The notes beneath the pieces are model-generated. The model made no database searches. It had not been told where the DNA came from and worked only from the letters and a program-made list of their open reading frames with translations. This document shows positions 35,756 to 43,906 of a stretch of 64,000 bases of DNA, piece after piece (within the stretch, counting starts at the first letter, position 1; every line of letters starts with the position of its first letter). Source of the stretch: JABSQH01 sp039177505 (GTDB lineage: Bacteria > Actinomycetota > Acidimicrobiia > Acidimicrobiales > Ilumatobacteraceae); the NCBI GenBank assembly GCA_039177505.1, contig JBCDFR010000018.1:5991-69990 (forward strand), written 5' to 3'. Both the position numbers and the translations under genes were made by a program.

Positions 35756-36499
35756 TCACGCCGTCGCCCAGATCAGGATCTCGGCGCCGTCGTCGCCGGC
35801 GGTGAGTCGGACGTCGCCGACATCGGTGAGCCGGGCGGCGTCACCCGTCGCCAGTGCGTCGTCGCCCGATGGCGCGTGGAGTTGGGCCTCGCCGCGCGGC
35901 ACGAATACATGGATGTGGCGATCCTCTGGCACGTCGACGGTCGCGCCTGGTGCAAGACGTCCACCGTGGAGGACCGCGCCGGCTTGTCGGATCGAGATCG
36001 CTGCGTCGTGGCCCTTCCCCGACGCGATCGGTACCAGGCCGCCTCCGTCGAGCTGGGCGTTGATGTCGAGTTGCTCGTAACCGGGGTCGACCGACTCTGT
36101 GTCGGGGAGCACCCACATCTGCACGAAGTGCACGTCGTCGGTCCCGGAGTTATTCATCTCCGAGTGCCAGATGCCTGTTCCAGCCGACATGCGCTGCGCG
36201 AGGCCGGGATAGAGGATGCCTCGGTTGCGCTCGGAGTCCTTGTGTTCGAGTTCGCCCGAGAGCACCCAGGTGACGATTTCCATGTCGCGGTGTGGGTGGG
36301 TGTCGAAGCCGGACCCACCGCGCACGACGTCGTCGTTGTTGACGAGGAGCAGCCCATGATGGGTGTTGGTCCGATCGCGATGGTGACCGAAGCTGAACGA
36401 GTGTTGTGAGTCGAGCCAACCGATACGAGTGGTGAAACGGTCGGTGGCGCGACGGATGTCGACGCCGGTGGTGTGGCTGGTGTCGCTGGAGTTTGTCAC
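35756..36499 (-). CDS. Pirin-family bicupin
   Basis: A 247-residue pirin (YhaK/YhhW group). Seen: HSFSFGHHRDRTNTHHGLLLV, then GFDTHPHRDMEIVTWVLSGE (metal-binding His set), AQRMSAGTGIWHSEMN and VHFVQMWVLPDTESV. The second cupin has GATVDVPEDRHIHVFV. YhhW-type proteins can show quercetin 2,3-dioxygenase activity, though many are redox-responsive with unknown role. The start is GTG at 36499, with an AT-rich palindrome 13 bp upstream. Confidence 0.9.
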   Translation of the reverse strand: MTNSSDTSHTTGVDIRRATDRFTTRIGWLDSQHSFSFGHHRDRTNTHHGLLLVNNDDVVRGGSGFDTHPHRDMEIVTWVLSGELEHKDSERNRGILYPGLAQRMSAGTGIWHSEMNNSGTDDVHFVQMWVLPDTESVDPGYEQLDINAQLDGGGLVPIASGKGHDAAISIRQAGAVLHGGRLAPGATVDVPEDRHIHVFVPRGEAQLHAPSGDDALATGDAARLTDVGDVRLTAGDDGAEILIWATA

Positions 36500-36511
36500 G
36501 CCTAGTACAAC

Positions 36512-36530
36512 TATTGTTTCCGCAACAATA
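36512..36530 (-). promoter_or_regulatory. Operator-like palindrome upstream of pirin
   Basis: Perfect 7-bp arms TATTGTT and AACAATA surround TCCGC. It is strikingly AT-rich for this genome and sits 13-31 bp before the pirin start. The ATTGTT-n5-AACAAT form resembles MarR/HxlR-type operators. No such regulator gene is adjacent. Confidence 0.55.
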
Positions 36531-36583
36531 TTCCCGCCGATCGGGTCGTGGCGACGGACAGTTGATCCGGTGCGGTCCGGCGA

Positions 36584-37624
36584 TCAGGTCGACGAATTGC
36601 GGGCCCGAGACGGCTGTACACGAGGCGCCTCATTCGGCATCTTTGGGTACACCGGTGGCCACGGCGAGTCCGGAATGCCGCGCTCGAGATCGGCGGCGAA
36701 TCGCTCGACGAGCGGGGCGATCGTGCACGCCGCGTCATCGAGCAGTTCCCAGGGGTCGCCGAGCTCGACAAGACGTTGTGGAACGACGTCGATCGTCAAC
36801 GACTCGGCATCGACCGTGTCCAACTCGTCCCAAGCGAATGGCGTCGACACCTGAGCGCCGACACGCGGTCGCACGCCCCACGCGCCGAACAGGTTCTTGT
36901 GTGGCGCGTTCTGGTTGTAATCGACGAACACCCGCTCGCCACGTTCCTCCTTCCACCAGCGATCGGTGATCAGGTCGGGATGGCGCTCGGCGAGTTCACG
37001 GCCAAGGGCGATGCACGCTGCGCGGATGGCGAACGAATCCCACCCCGGTTCGACGCGCACGAACACATGGAGTCCTTTGCTGCCGGTGGTTTTCGGGAAC
37101 CCCACCATGCCGACCTCGGCCAGGTAGTCGCGGGTGAGCGCGGCTGCCTCGCGCACCATCTCGAACGTCGCGCCCTTCGCTGGATCGAGGTCGATGCGCA
37201 GTTCGTCGGCCTCCTCCGGATTGCTGGCGCGGAACTGCCAGGCGTGGAGGCCGAGCACGCCCATGTTGGCGGCCCACAACACGTGCGCGATGTCGGCGAT
37301 CACGAGGGCGCGCGACGGTGTGCCGTTGATCGTCTCTACCGTCGTCGTCTGCAGCCACGCGGGTGCCGACTTCGGGATGCGCTTCTGAAAGAACGAGTTG
37401 CCGCGGACGCCGTCGGGATAGCGCTCGAGCAACACTGGCCGATCGCGCAGCGTGGGGATGATCGCATCGGCGACCGACAGGTAGTAGAGGGCGAGGTCGA
37501 GTTTGGTGCGCGGCTGTTTGTCGGGCCCGACGCTGGGAAACATCACCTTGTGGGGGTTGGTGATCGCCACGGTGCGTTCGCCGGTGTCGAGCTCGACCGG
37601 TTCCCCGAACTCGGCGCGTGCCAT
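36584..37624 (-). CDS. LigD-type polymerase (PolDom/primase) domain protein
   Basis: A 346-residue stand-alone polymerase domain of the LigD/archaeo-eukaryotic primase type used in NHEJ-like repair. Seen: ITNPHKVMFPSVGPDKQPRTK, YPDGVRGNSFFQKRIPKSAP, LRIDLDPAKGATFEMVREAA (catalytic Asp pair), FPKTTGSKGLHVFVRVEP and FVDYNQNAPHKNLFGAWGVR. No ligase or nuclease domain is fused, and no Ku gene is in the window. The ATG at 37624 was chosen over a much longer open frame that is only antisense noise to the next gene. Confidence 0.92.
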   Translation of the reverse strand: MARAEFGEPVELDTGERTVAITNPHKVMFPSVGPDKQPRTKLDLALYYLSVADAIIPTLRDRPVLLERYPDGVRGNSFFQKRIPKSAPAWLQTTTVETINGTPSRALVIADIAHVLWAANMGVLGLHAWQFRASNPEEADELRIDLDPAKGATFEMVREAAALTRDYLAEVGMVGFPKTTGSKGLHVFVRVEPGWDSFAIRAACIALGRELAERHPDLITDRWWKEERGERVFVDYNQNAPHKNLFGAWGVRPRVGAQVSTPFAWDELDTVDAESLTIDVVPQRLVELGDPWELLDDAACTIAPLVERFAADLERGIPDSPWPPVYPKMPNEAPRVQPSRARNSST

Positions 37625-37659
37625 GAGGCGACGGTACTCCGGGTGTCGGGGGTCGGACG

Positions 37660-39120
37660 TCAGCGACGTGTGCTTGCTGGATCGGGCGCGTCGGCATCGA
37701 CTGGTGGACTCGCCGACGTCGTGGCGGCCTCGGTCGACGGTGGGGTGCGCTCGATCGGCGATAGGCGGACGAGAAACGCTGCGGCGACGATGCCTACGGC
37801 GATGGGCACCGACTTCAGCGGAAACGTGTGGATCTGCGTGTGATTGCGCAGGATCTCGAACCACACCGGCACCAGCAGCGCAGGCGTAAGCATCACGAGG
37901 CGGTCCGGCCAGCGTTCGAGCAGCGACTGCGCACCCGCAGCCCGCGCCCGCTTGACGAGCACCACGATGACCAGGATGATCAGCGCCCAGAGAACGGGTT
38001 TGGTCAAGCCGTGGAGGAACCAGAGGTCGCGCATTCGGGTCCAGCTGGCACCGAACGACAGGTCGATCTCCCAACCCGGCTCGCCGTCGAGACGGAACGT
38101 CGTCTGTTCGACAACTTCGTCTCGAACCTCGTCGACACCATAGATCGGGATCGATAGCGCCCACTTGGCGGCCCACATCCACCCGAACCCGAGCATCCAC
38201 CCGAAGGTGGCGAGGGCGGCCGTACCCGCCAACGCCCAGCCGCGAACGTGTCGGGTCGCCGCGGCTGCGACGACGAACACCGTGAGTGCCCAGACCCCGG
38301 GGGGGATCGTGAGCACGTCGAAAAAGCTGAACACCGCGCCGGCGATCACGGTGGACAACATGATGCGCCCCGGCGTGCGACGTCGGTACACCGCTTCGTG
38401 CGCCACGACGGCGCCGACCAGTGCGACGCTGAGCGCCCACGCCTGGTGCAGGCTTCCCGGCAGGTCGAGGACGTCGCCCGTCAGTGCGAATGGGCCGATG
38501 AGCGCCGCGGTCACGATCACGCCCTGTCGGCGAGCGAACGACCAGCAGAATGCGGCGATCGCCGCGACGAGCACCCACGCTGTGACGATCCTCGTCGCCT
38601 CGAGTCCGACGGTGGCGATCAATGGCCGGGTCACCGAGGTGGTGCCGTGCCAGTACCGGAAGTAGTCGAAGTGCGGGGACAACTCCCCGCCTGCCGTCCA
38701 GGCTTCGACGTGGGGGACCATCCGCCCGCAATTGCCGAGCGTTGGATTGCGCAGTGCGACCGACCACGGCGACGCGCCCGCAGTATCTACGGATCCGATC
38801 GTGATGGTGTGGCAGTCGGTCCAGACGTCGATGAAGCGCCCGGACATCGACCGTGGGACGTACTCCTCCGTCAGCCGGCCGGCGCTGATCGCAGAGGTGA
38901 CCTCGTCGAGGATTGCTTCGTCGTCAGCCAGTTGGCCCGCAGTCACGGCGAGTAGTCCGATGATCGGGAGCACGACCAGGGCCAGCAGCGTGACCGCAAC
39001 GACCGACCGTGGACGCGGGTCGTCGATGGTGGCAACAGCGCGGGCCCAGAGAGTTGGCGATGGATCAGGGCCGCTGCTCACGGCGCGATCACAACTCCCG
39101 CCACGGCTGCAGTTTGCCAT
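37660..39120 (-). CDS. Large polytopic membrane protein of unknown function
   Basis: A 486-residue protein with about ten membrane helices, such as SVVAVTLLALVVLPIIGLLA, TRIVTAWVLVAAIAAFCWSF and PVLWALIILVIVVLV. A large external loop follows helix 1 (about 60-165), with DVWTDCHTITIGSVDT and NPTLGNCGRMVPHVEAW; the two Cys could form a disulfide. The topology of one helix, a long loop, then a helix bundle recalls GT-C membrane glycosyltransferases, but no DD/DE motif was identified. The ATG at 39120 was chosen. The stop is 35 nt before ligD-pol. Confidence 0.7.
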   Translation of the reverse strand: MANCSRGGSCDRAVSSGPDPSPTLWARAVATIDDPRPRSVVAVTLLALVVLPIIGLLAVTAGQLADDEAILDEVTSAISAGRLTEEYVPRSMSGRFIDVWTDCHTITIGSVDTAGASPWSVALRNPTLGNCGRMVPHVEAWTAGGELSPHFDYFRYWHGTTSVTRPLIATVGLEATRIVTAWVLVAAIAAFCWSFARRQGVIVTAALIGPFALTGDVLDLPGSLHQAWALSVALVGAVVAHEAVYRRRTPGRIMLSTVIAGAVFSFFDVLTIPPGVWALTVFVVAAAATRHVRGWALAGTAALATFGWMLGFGWMWAAKWALSIPIYGVDEVRDEVVEQTTFRLDGEPGWEIDLSFGASWTRMRDLWFLHGLTKPVLWALIILVIVVLVKRARAAGAQSLLERWPDRLVMLTPALLVPVWFEILRNHTQIHTFPLKSVPIAVGIVAAAFLVRLSPIERTPPSTEAATTSASPPVDADAPDPASTRR

Positions 39121-39237
39121 GGTGAACACGCCATGTGGGCTCGAGGAGCACGATTGGTCACGCAACAGTGTAGTCAAGGGATCCACCGGCGGTCTCGTTC
39201 GCGGCGAGGCCGGCCGCACCGCGTCAGAAATCTGGCG

Positions 39238-40176
39238 CTACTGGCTGGTGTGTAACTCTTCGTTGAGTTCGCCCCACACCTGCTTGCGTCGGCGGGCGAT
39301 CACAGCGCCCGTTTGTCCATCGCGGATGAACATCAGCCCGGAGGCACCCGACAACTCGCGCGCCTTGACCACGCCGTCGTCGGTCAGCACCGGCGTACTG
39401 CCGGTGACATAGAGGCCGGCCTCGACCACGCAGTCGTCTCCGAGGCTGATCCCGATGCCGGCGTTGGCACCCAGCAGGCAGCGCTCACCGACCGAGATCT
39501 GTTCGGTGCCCCCGCCCGACAGCGTTCCCAGGATCGACGCTCCGCCGCCGATGTCGGAGCCGTCGCCGACGATCACCCCGGCCACGATGCGTCCCTCGAC
39601 CATGGATGTTCCCAAGGTGCCCGCGTTGAAGTTGCAGAAGCCTTCGTGCATGACGGTGGTCCCCGAGGCGAGATGTGCTCCCAGTCGGACTCGGTCGGCG
39701 TCGGCGATGCGGACGCCAGACGGCACGACGTAGTCGGTCATGCGCGGGAATTTGTCGAGACCGTGCACGGTGAGCACGCCACCGGCGAGACGAACCTCGA
39801 GCCGCACGTTGTCGAGGTCGTCGATCGCCACTGGCCCGAGATTGGTCCAGGCGACGTTGTTGAGCGCGCCGAAGGTGCCGTCCATGTTCAGCGTGCGAGG
39901 CTGGGCGAGCCTGTGCGACAGCAGATGGAGCCGCAGATAGGCGTCTTCAGGCGAAGATGGCGCCTCGTCGACATCCACCGAGATCCGTACCGGGCGGATC
40001 GTCACCTTGCGGACGTCGTCGGTGCGCTCGCGCAGTCCGAGCTGGCTCTCGATCTCGTCGGTGGGGCAATCGTCGCCGCCGTACTCGCCCCACCCCAACC
40101 AGCGGTACCACGTGTCGAGCGTCGACCCGTCGCGGGCGACCGTCGCCAGCCCTGCGCCCCATGCCATCCGTGCCAT
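39238..40176 (-). CDS. dapD: Tetrahydrodipicolinate N-succinyltransferase, actinobacterial type
   Basis: A 312-residue left-handed beta-helix acyltransferase of lysine/meso-diaminopimelate synthesis. It uses succinyl-CoA and tetrahydrodipicolinate in the cytosol. Seen: an N-terminal domain with YLRLHLLSHRLAQPRTLNMD and GTFGALNNVAWTNLGP, then hexapeptide-repeat turns including GTTVMHEGFCNFNAGTLGTS, MVEGRIVAGVIVGDGSDIGG and ANAGIGISLGDDCVVEAGLY. This text is characteristic of the mycobacterial-type DapD. The ATG has AAGGAG nine bases upstream. It is 44 nt downstream of lysS on the same strand. Confidence 0.93.
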   Translation of the reverse strand: MARMAWGAGLATVARDGSTLDTWYRWLGWGEYGGDDCPTDEIESQLGLRERTDDVRKVTIRPVRISVDVDEAPSSPEDAYLRLHLLSHRLAQPRTLNMDGTFGALNNVAWTNLGPVAIDDLDNVRLEVRLAGGVLTVHGLDKFPRMTDYVVPSGVRIADADRVRLGAHLASGTTVMHEGFCNFNAGTLGTSMVEGRIVAGVIVGDGSDIGGGASILGTLSGGGTEQISVGERCLLGANAGIGISLGDDCVVEAGLYVTGSTPVLTDDGVVKARELSGASGLMFIRDGQTGAVIARRRKQVWGELNEELHTSQ

Positions 40177-40220
40177 CGGTGATGTCTCCTTCTTCCGTCA
40201 GTCGAGTTCGCGCGCCGCGC

Positions 40221-41735
40221 CTACCAGACCTCTGGTCGCAGCGTCGGGAACAGGATCACTTCTTTCAACGTGTCGACGCCGGCGATTGTGGCGGCCAGCC
40301 GATCGATGCCGATGCCGAGGCCGCCGGTGGGCGGCATCCCGTACTCCAATGCCCGCAGGTAGTCCTCGTCGACGGTGCCTCGCTCGGCGTCGCCGGCCTC
40401 TTTGGCGGCCTGTTCCTCTTCGAACCGGGCACGCTGCTCCACCGGGTCGTTGAGCTCGGAGTACCCGTTGGCGATCTCTCGGCCGTCGATGTACAACTCG
40501 AAGCGCTCGGTCAGCCACGGATCGTTGCGATCGATACGGGCGAGCGGGGAGATCTCGGTGGGGTGGCCGGTGACGAATGTAGGGCGCAACAGTCCGGATT
40601 CGCTGGTGGCCTCGAAGATCTCGGCGATCAATCGGCCTCCCCCCCACGATGGTTCGACACGCACGTCGAACTCGGCGGCCAGCGCACGCAGCTCGTCGAC
40701 GGGGTCGGAGGGATGGATCTGGCGACCGGCGGCCGCAGAGGCGAGGTCGACCATCGACGCCCGTGGCCACGCTTCCTGCAGGTCGACGCGTTGGTCACCG
40801 ATCGTCAGTTCGGTCGATCCGGTGGCCGCAACATTCGCCTCGGTGATCAATCGCTCGGTGATCTCCATGATGTCGGTCCAGTCGGCGAACGCCTGGTACA
40901 GCTCCATCATCGTGAACTCGGGGTTGTGGCGTGTCGAGATGCCCTCGTTGCGGAAGATGCGTCCCATCTCGTACACCCGCTCCATGCCGCCCACGATCAG
41001 CCGCTTCAAGTGCAGCTCCAATGCGATCCGCAGGTAGAGATCGACATCGAGGGTGTTGTGGTGCGTGACGAACGGCCGTGCGTGGGCGCCGCCGGCTTCG
41101 GTATGCAGCACGGGCGTCTCGACCTCGGTGAATCCGGCATTGTCGAGGGTGCGGCGGAAGCTGGCGACCACGGCGTGGCGGATCTCGAGCGCACGTCGGG
41201 CTTCGTCGTTGACGATGAGGTCGGCGTATCGCTGGCGGAAGCGGGTGTCGGTGTCGGTGAGGCCGTGCCACTTGTCGGGAAGCGGCCGAATCGACTTGGC
41301 GAGCAGCTCGAGGTCGGCCACTTTGAGCGACAGCTCACCTTTGCGGGTGGTCATCACCGTGCCGCTCGCTCCCACCCAATCGCCGAGGTCGAGTCGCTTG
41401 ATCGAGGCGAACGTATCGTCGCCGACGACTGCTTTCGAGATGAACAGTTGGAGCTCGCCGCTCCGGTCGCGCAGCGTCGCGAAGATCAACTTGCCCGAGT
41501 CGCGCTTCAACACAATGCGTCCCGCGATGGTCGCTTCGGCGTCGGTCTCCGTACCTGGTTCGAGTTGGCCCCAACCGTCGCGCACCTCACCGAGCGTGTG
41601 TGTCCGGTCGAAGCGATAGGGGTATGGCTGACCGCCGTTCGCGCGAAGCTCGTCGATTTCGCCCTGCCGGCGAGCGCGTTCGGCCGCGAGACCGCTGCCG
41701 CTCGTACCGTCGGGTTCGGGGGTGGGCTCGCTCAC
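40221..41735 (-). CDS. lysS: Lysyl-tRNA synthetase (class II)
   Basis: A 504-residue class II LysRS. Seen: an N-terminal OB-fold anticodon domain with VAGRI-like ATIAGRIVLKRDSGKLIFATL. The catalytic domain carries motif 1 (TEVETPVLHTEAGGAHARPF), motif 2 (MGRIFRNEGISTRHNPEFTMMELYQAF) and motif 3 (GLGIGIDRLA). The insertion FELYIDGREIANGYSELNDP is typical. The GTG at 41735 was chosen over longer options. It is followed by dapD, coupling charging of tRNA-Lys with lysine supply in one transcription unit. Confidence 0.95.
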   Translation of the reverse strand: MSEPTPEPDGTSGSGLAAERARRQGEIDELRANGGQPYPYRFDRTHTLGEVRDGWGQLEPGTETDAEATIAGRIVLKRDSGKLIFATLRDRSGELQLFISKAVVGDDTFASIKRLDLGDWVGASGTVMTTRKGELSLKVADLELLAKSIRPLPDKWHGLTDTDTRFRQRYADLIVNDEARRALEIRHAVVASFRRTLDNAGFTEVETPVLHTEAGGAHARPFVTHHNTLDVDLYLRIALELHLKRLIVGGMERVYEMGRIFRNEGISTRHNPEFTMMELYQAFADWTDIMEITERLITEANVAATGSTELTIGDQRVDLQEAWPRASMVDLASAAAGRQIHPSDPVDELRALAAEFDVRVEPSWGGGRLIAEIFEATSESGLLRPTFVTGHPTEISPLARIDRNDPWLTERFELYIDGREIANGYSELNDPVEQRARFEEEQAAKEAGDAERGTVDEDYLRALEYGMPPTGGLGIGIDRLAATIAGVDTLKEVILFPTLRPEVW

Positions 41736-41860
41736 GGTGGGTCGACCGTAGCGAAACGGCCGGCGATGTACACGTTCTGTGTCGGATGGCGATCCGTCGT
41801 GGGCGAGCACTGGTGCGCAACTCGCTCGTGTCGACGTCGATTCGTGTCCGGCGGTCGTAG

Positions 41861-42293
41861 CACCCGCCCGATCCGGACTCCACGCTCGGCATGGCGCAAC
41901 TGTCCACCGGCTGCTACCGAGACGTGCGGGAGAATCTCGAAGCCGCGATGGACGAGATGATCGCCGAGGGCTTGGAGGACACGATCGACTACCTCGACGC
42001 CAACCGGTACGGAGGGTGCTATCACTCGCGTTTCAACCGGCTGACACCCGACAGCTCCCTCGGCTTCCTGTCGCGTCACTCGTGGGGGTGACGCGGTCGA
42101 CACCAGCACCCAAGGTTCGTGCCAGGGGTGCGCGCCGCCTGACTTCGATTGTCGGACAGTGCGCATCTTTCGCAAACACGGGTGTGCCTGCGGTGGGAAC
42201 TTCGTACTACCCGACGGGATGCACTTCGAGTGGGTCGGTGAACCACGTGATCAGCTGCCGTACCCGAGTCGTTTGTGCGGCAACATCGTCGAT
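41861..42293 (+). pseudogene. Remnant of an M15-type (VanY/D-Ala-D-Ala carboxypeptidase-like) peptidase
   Basis: Two frames together give the C-terminal part of an M15-like metallopeptidase domain. The first (ATG 41891, stop 42089-42091) has CYRDVRENLEAAMDEM, ANRYGGCYHSRFNRL and LGFLSRHSWG. After a one-base shift at the TGA, the second continues DAVDTSTQGSC, VRIFRKHGCACGGNF and LPDGMHFEWVGEPRDQ. The zinc-ligand pattern H-x6-D...H of SRHSWG-x-DAVD and DGMHFEW is recognisable. The N-terminal half is missing, because lysS begins only 126 bp upstream. The locus is therefore truncated as well as frameshifted and should be inactive. Confidence 0.75.
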
Positions 42294-42428
42294 CGCAGCT
42301 CGGTGCAGGTCGACGCCGGCGATGTGCCGACCCAACGGGCGACGCTGTATGCCGACGCTGGCCTGACCGACGCACACAGCCATGGTGATCAGGCAAACCG
42401 ATGCCACGCACGCGGCGACCACGACCAC
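42207..42428 (-). CDS. Candidate 73-aa membrane-anchored protein
   Basis: An open frame with GTG start and a hydrophobic N-terminal helix (VVVAACVASVCLITMAVCVG) followed by a soluble tail, HIAGVDLHRAAIDDVAAQ. Third-position GC is high, which favours coding. It overlaps the 3' part of the M15 remnant on the other strand, where only one strand is expected to be constrained. No family was recognised, and it may equally be antisense open frame. Confidence 0.3.
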   Translation of the reverse strand: MVVVAACVASVCLITMAVCVGQASVGIQRRPLGRHIAGVDLHRAAIDDVAAQTTRVRQLITWFTDPLEVHPVG

Positions 42429-42508
42429 TGAGCGCGATCGCCGACGGCCGACACGCTCCCCGCGAGCAGCCAGTCCAACCCGCCGACCGGCGACGTAACC
42501 TGGCCGCC

Positions 42509-43900
42509 GTGAGCACTCGATTCGTGATCGTCGGTGGCGGACCTGCGGGCAACGTGGCGGCGACCACTGCTGCCCGGCTCGGCGCTGAAGTGATCATGAT
42601 CGAGCGCGACGTCGTCGGCGGAGCGGCGCACCTGTGGGATTGCATCCCATCGAAGTCGATGATCGCGACGGGTCGGGCGATCAGTCGCACGCGGGCGATT
42701 CGCGGGATGGGGCTGTCGTCGTCGCTGGTGACGAGCGACGATGACTCCGTCGATCTCTCGATCGACACGTCGGGGCTGACGGCGCGGATCGAGGGCATCA
42801 AGCACGACATGCGCGACGGCACGACCGGCCTGCTCGAGAGCCAGGGCGTGCGCATTGTGCGTGGTACCGGCCGCTTCCTCTCGCCGCGCAGCGTTGTCGT
42901 CGACGGAGTGCACGGCAGCGAGGAGATCGAGTTCGACGCAGCGTTGATCTCGACCGGGTCACGGCCGCGCATCCCCGAGTGGTGTCACCCCGACGGCGAT
43001 CGCATCCTCACGACACGCGACTGCTACCCGCCGAAGCAGTTTCCCGACAGCGTCACGGTCGTCGGCTCGGGAGTCACCGGCGTCGAGTTCGTGCACATGT
43101 TCTCGTCGTTCGGAGCGCACGTGAATCTGGTGGTCAGCCGTCAGCAGGTGCTGCCGGGGAAGGACCCCGAAGTGGCGGCCCTGCTCGAAGCGGAATTCAT
43201 GCGCCGTGGCGTCAAGCTGCTGATGGGTGCGCGCGCCCAGTCGATCGAGCGCACCGATGACGGGGCGCGCGTGGTCGTGCGCTGCGACGACGGTCGGGTC
43301 ATCGAGTCGACGCATGCCGTGCTGGCGATCGGCTCGATCCCGAATACCGAAGACATCGGTCTCGACGCCGCTGACGTGCAGACCGATGGCGGTTACATCC
43401 CGATCAATCAGCACTGCGTGACCAACGTGCCGAGCATCTACGCCGCTGGCGATGTCAGCGGCAAGCTCCCGCTGTCGTCGGTGGCGTCGATGCAAGGGCG
43501 CAAGGTCGCCCAACACGTGATGGGGCTCCAAACTCGTGAGCACCGACACCTCGACTACGACAAGGCCGCGTCGGCCATCTTCACCGAGCCGGAAATCGCC
43601 GACGTTGGCCTCGCCGAGGCCGAAGCGTTCAGCTCCGGCCGCAAGATTCGGGTCACTAAGGTGCCGTTCTCCACCACCGCGAAGGCACTGATCAACAACG
43701 ACACCCAGGGGTTCGTCAAGATCATCTCGGACCCTGCGACCGGGGTGGTCCTCGGTGGCTCCATCGTCGGGCGTCAGGCCGCCGAATTGATCTCGGTGAT
43801 CGCCGTGGCGGTCACCGCTGGGCTGACCGTGACTGATCTGGCCAACAGCATCCTCGTGCACCCGGCACTCAGCGAAGCCCTCGCCGAAGCTGCCGAATAG
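42509..43900 (+). CDS. lpdA: FAD-dependent pyridine nucleotide-disulfide oxidoreductase (LpdA-like NAD(P)H quinone reductase)
   Basis: A 463-residue flavoprotein with two Rossmann motifs (VIVGGGPAGNVAATTAARLGA at the N-terminus and VVGSGVTGVEFVHMFSSFGA in the middle). It also has YAAGDVSGKLPLSSVA for FAD, and a C-terminal dimerisation domain ending SILVHPALSEALAE. In lipoamide dehydrogenases the active site is CxxxxC. Here AAHLWDCIPSKSMIATG keeps only the second Cys, as in Mycobacterium tuberculosis LpdA (Rv3303c), a quinone/NAD(P)H reductase. Lipoamide chemistry is thus unlikely. The start is GTG at 42509. Confidence 0.85.
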   Translation: MSTRFVIVGGGPAGNVAATTAARLGAEVIMIERDVVGGAAHLWDCIPSKSMIATGRAISRTRAIRGMGLSSSLVTSDDDSVDLSIDTSGLTARIEGIKHDMRDGTTGLLESQGVRIVRGTGRFLSPRSVVVDGVHGSEEIEFDAALISTGSRPRIPEWCHPDGDRILTTRDCYPPKQFPDSVTVVGSGVTGVEFVHMFSSFGAHVNLVVSRQQVLPGKDPEVAALLEAEFMRRGVKLLMGARAQSIERTDDGARVVVRCDDGRVIESTHAVLAIGSIPNTEDIGLDAADVQTDGGYIPINQHCVTNVPSIYAAGDVSGKLPLSSVASMQGRKVAQHVMGLQTREHRHLDYDKAASAIFTEPEIADVGLAEAEAFSSGRKIRVTKVPFSTTAKALINNDTQGFVKIISDPATGVVLGGSIVGRQAAELISVIAVAVTAGLTVTDLANSILVHPALSEALAEAAE

Positions 43901-43906
43901 GCGTCG

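Noticed and set aside
37625..38767. Upstream half of a 727-codon open frame continuous with the LigD-type polymerase
   Set aside because: Its text is low-complexity and out of register with the real membrane-protein gene on the same strand; the polymerase has a proper ATG at 37624.
42509..43900. Lipoamide dehydrogenase of a 2-oxoacid dehydrogenase complex
   Set aside because: The CxxxxC disulfide is incomplete and no E1/E2 genes are nearby.
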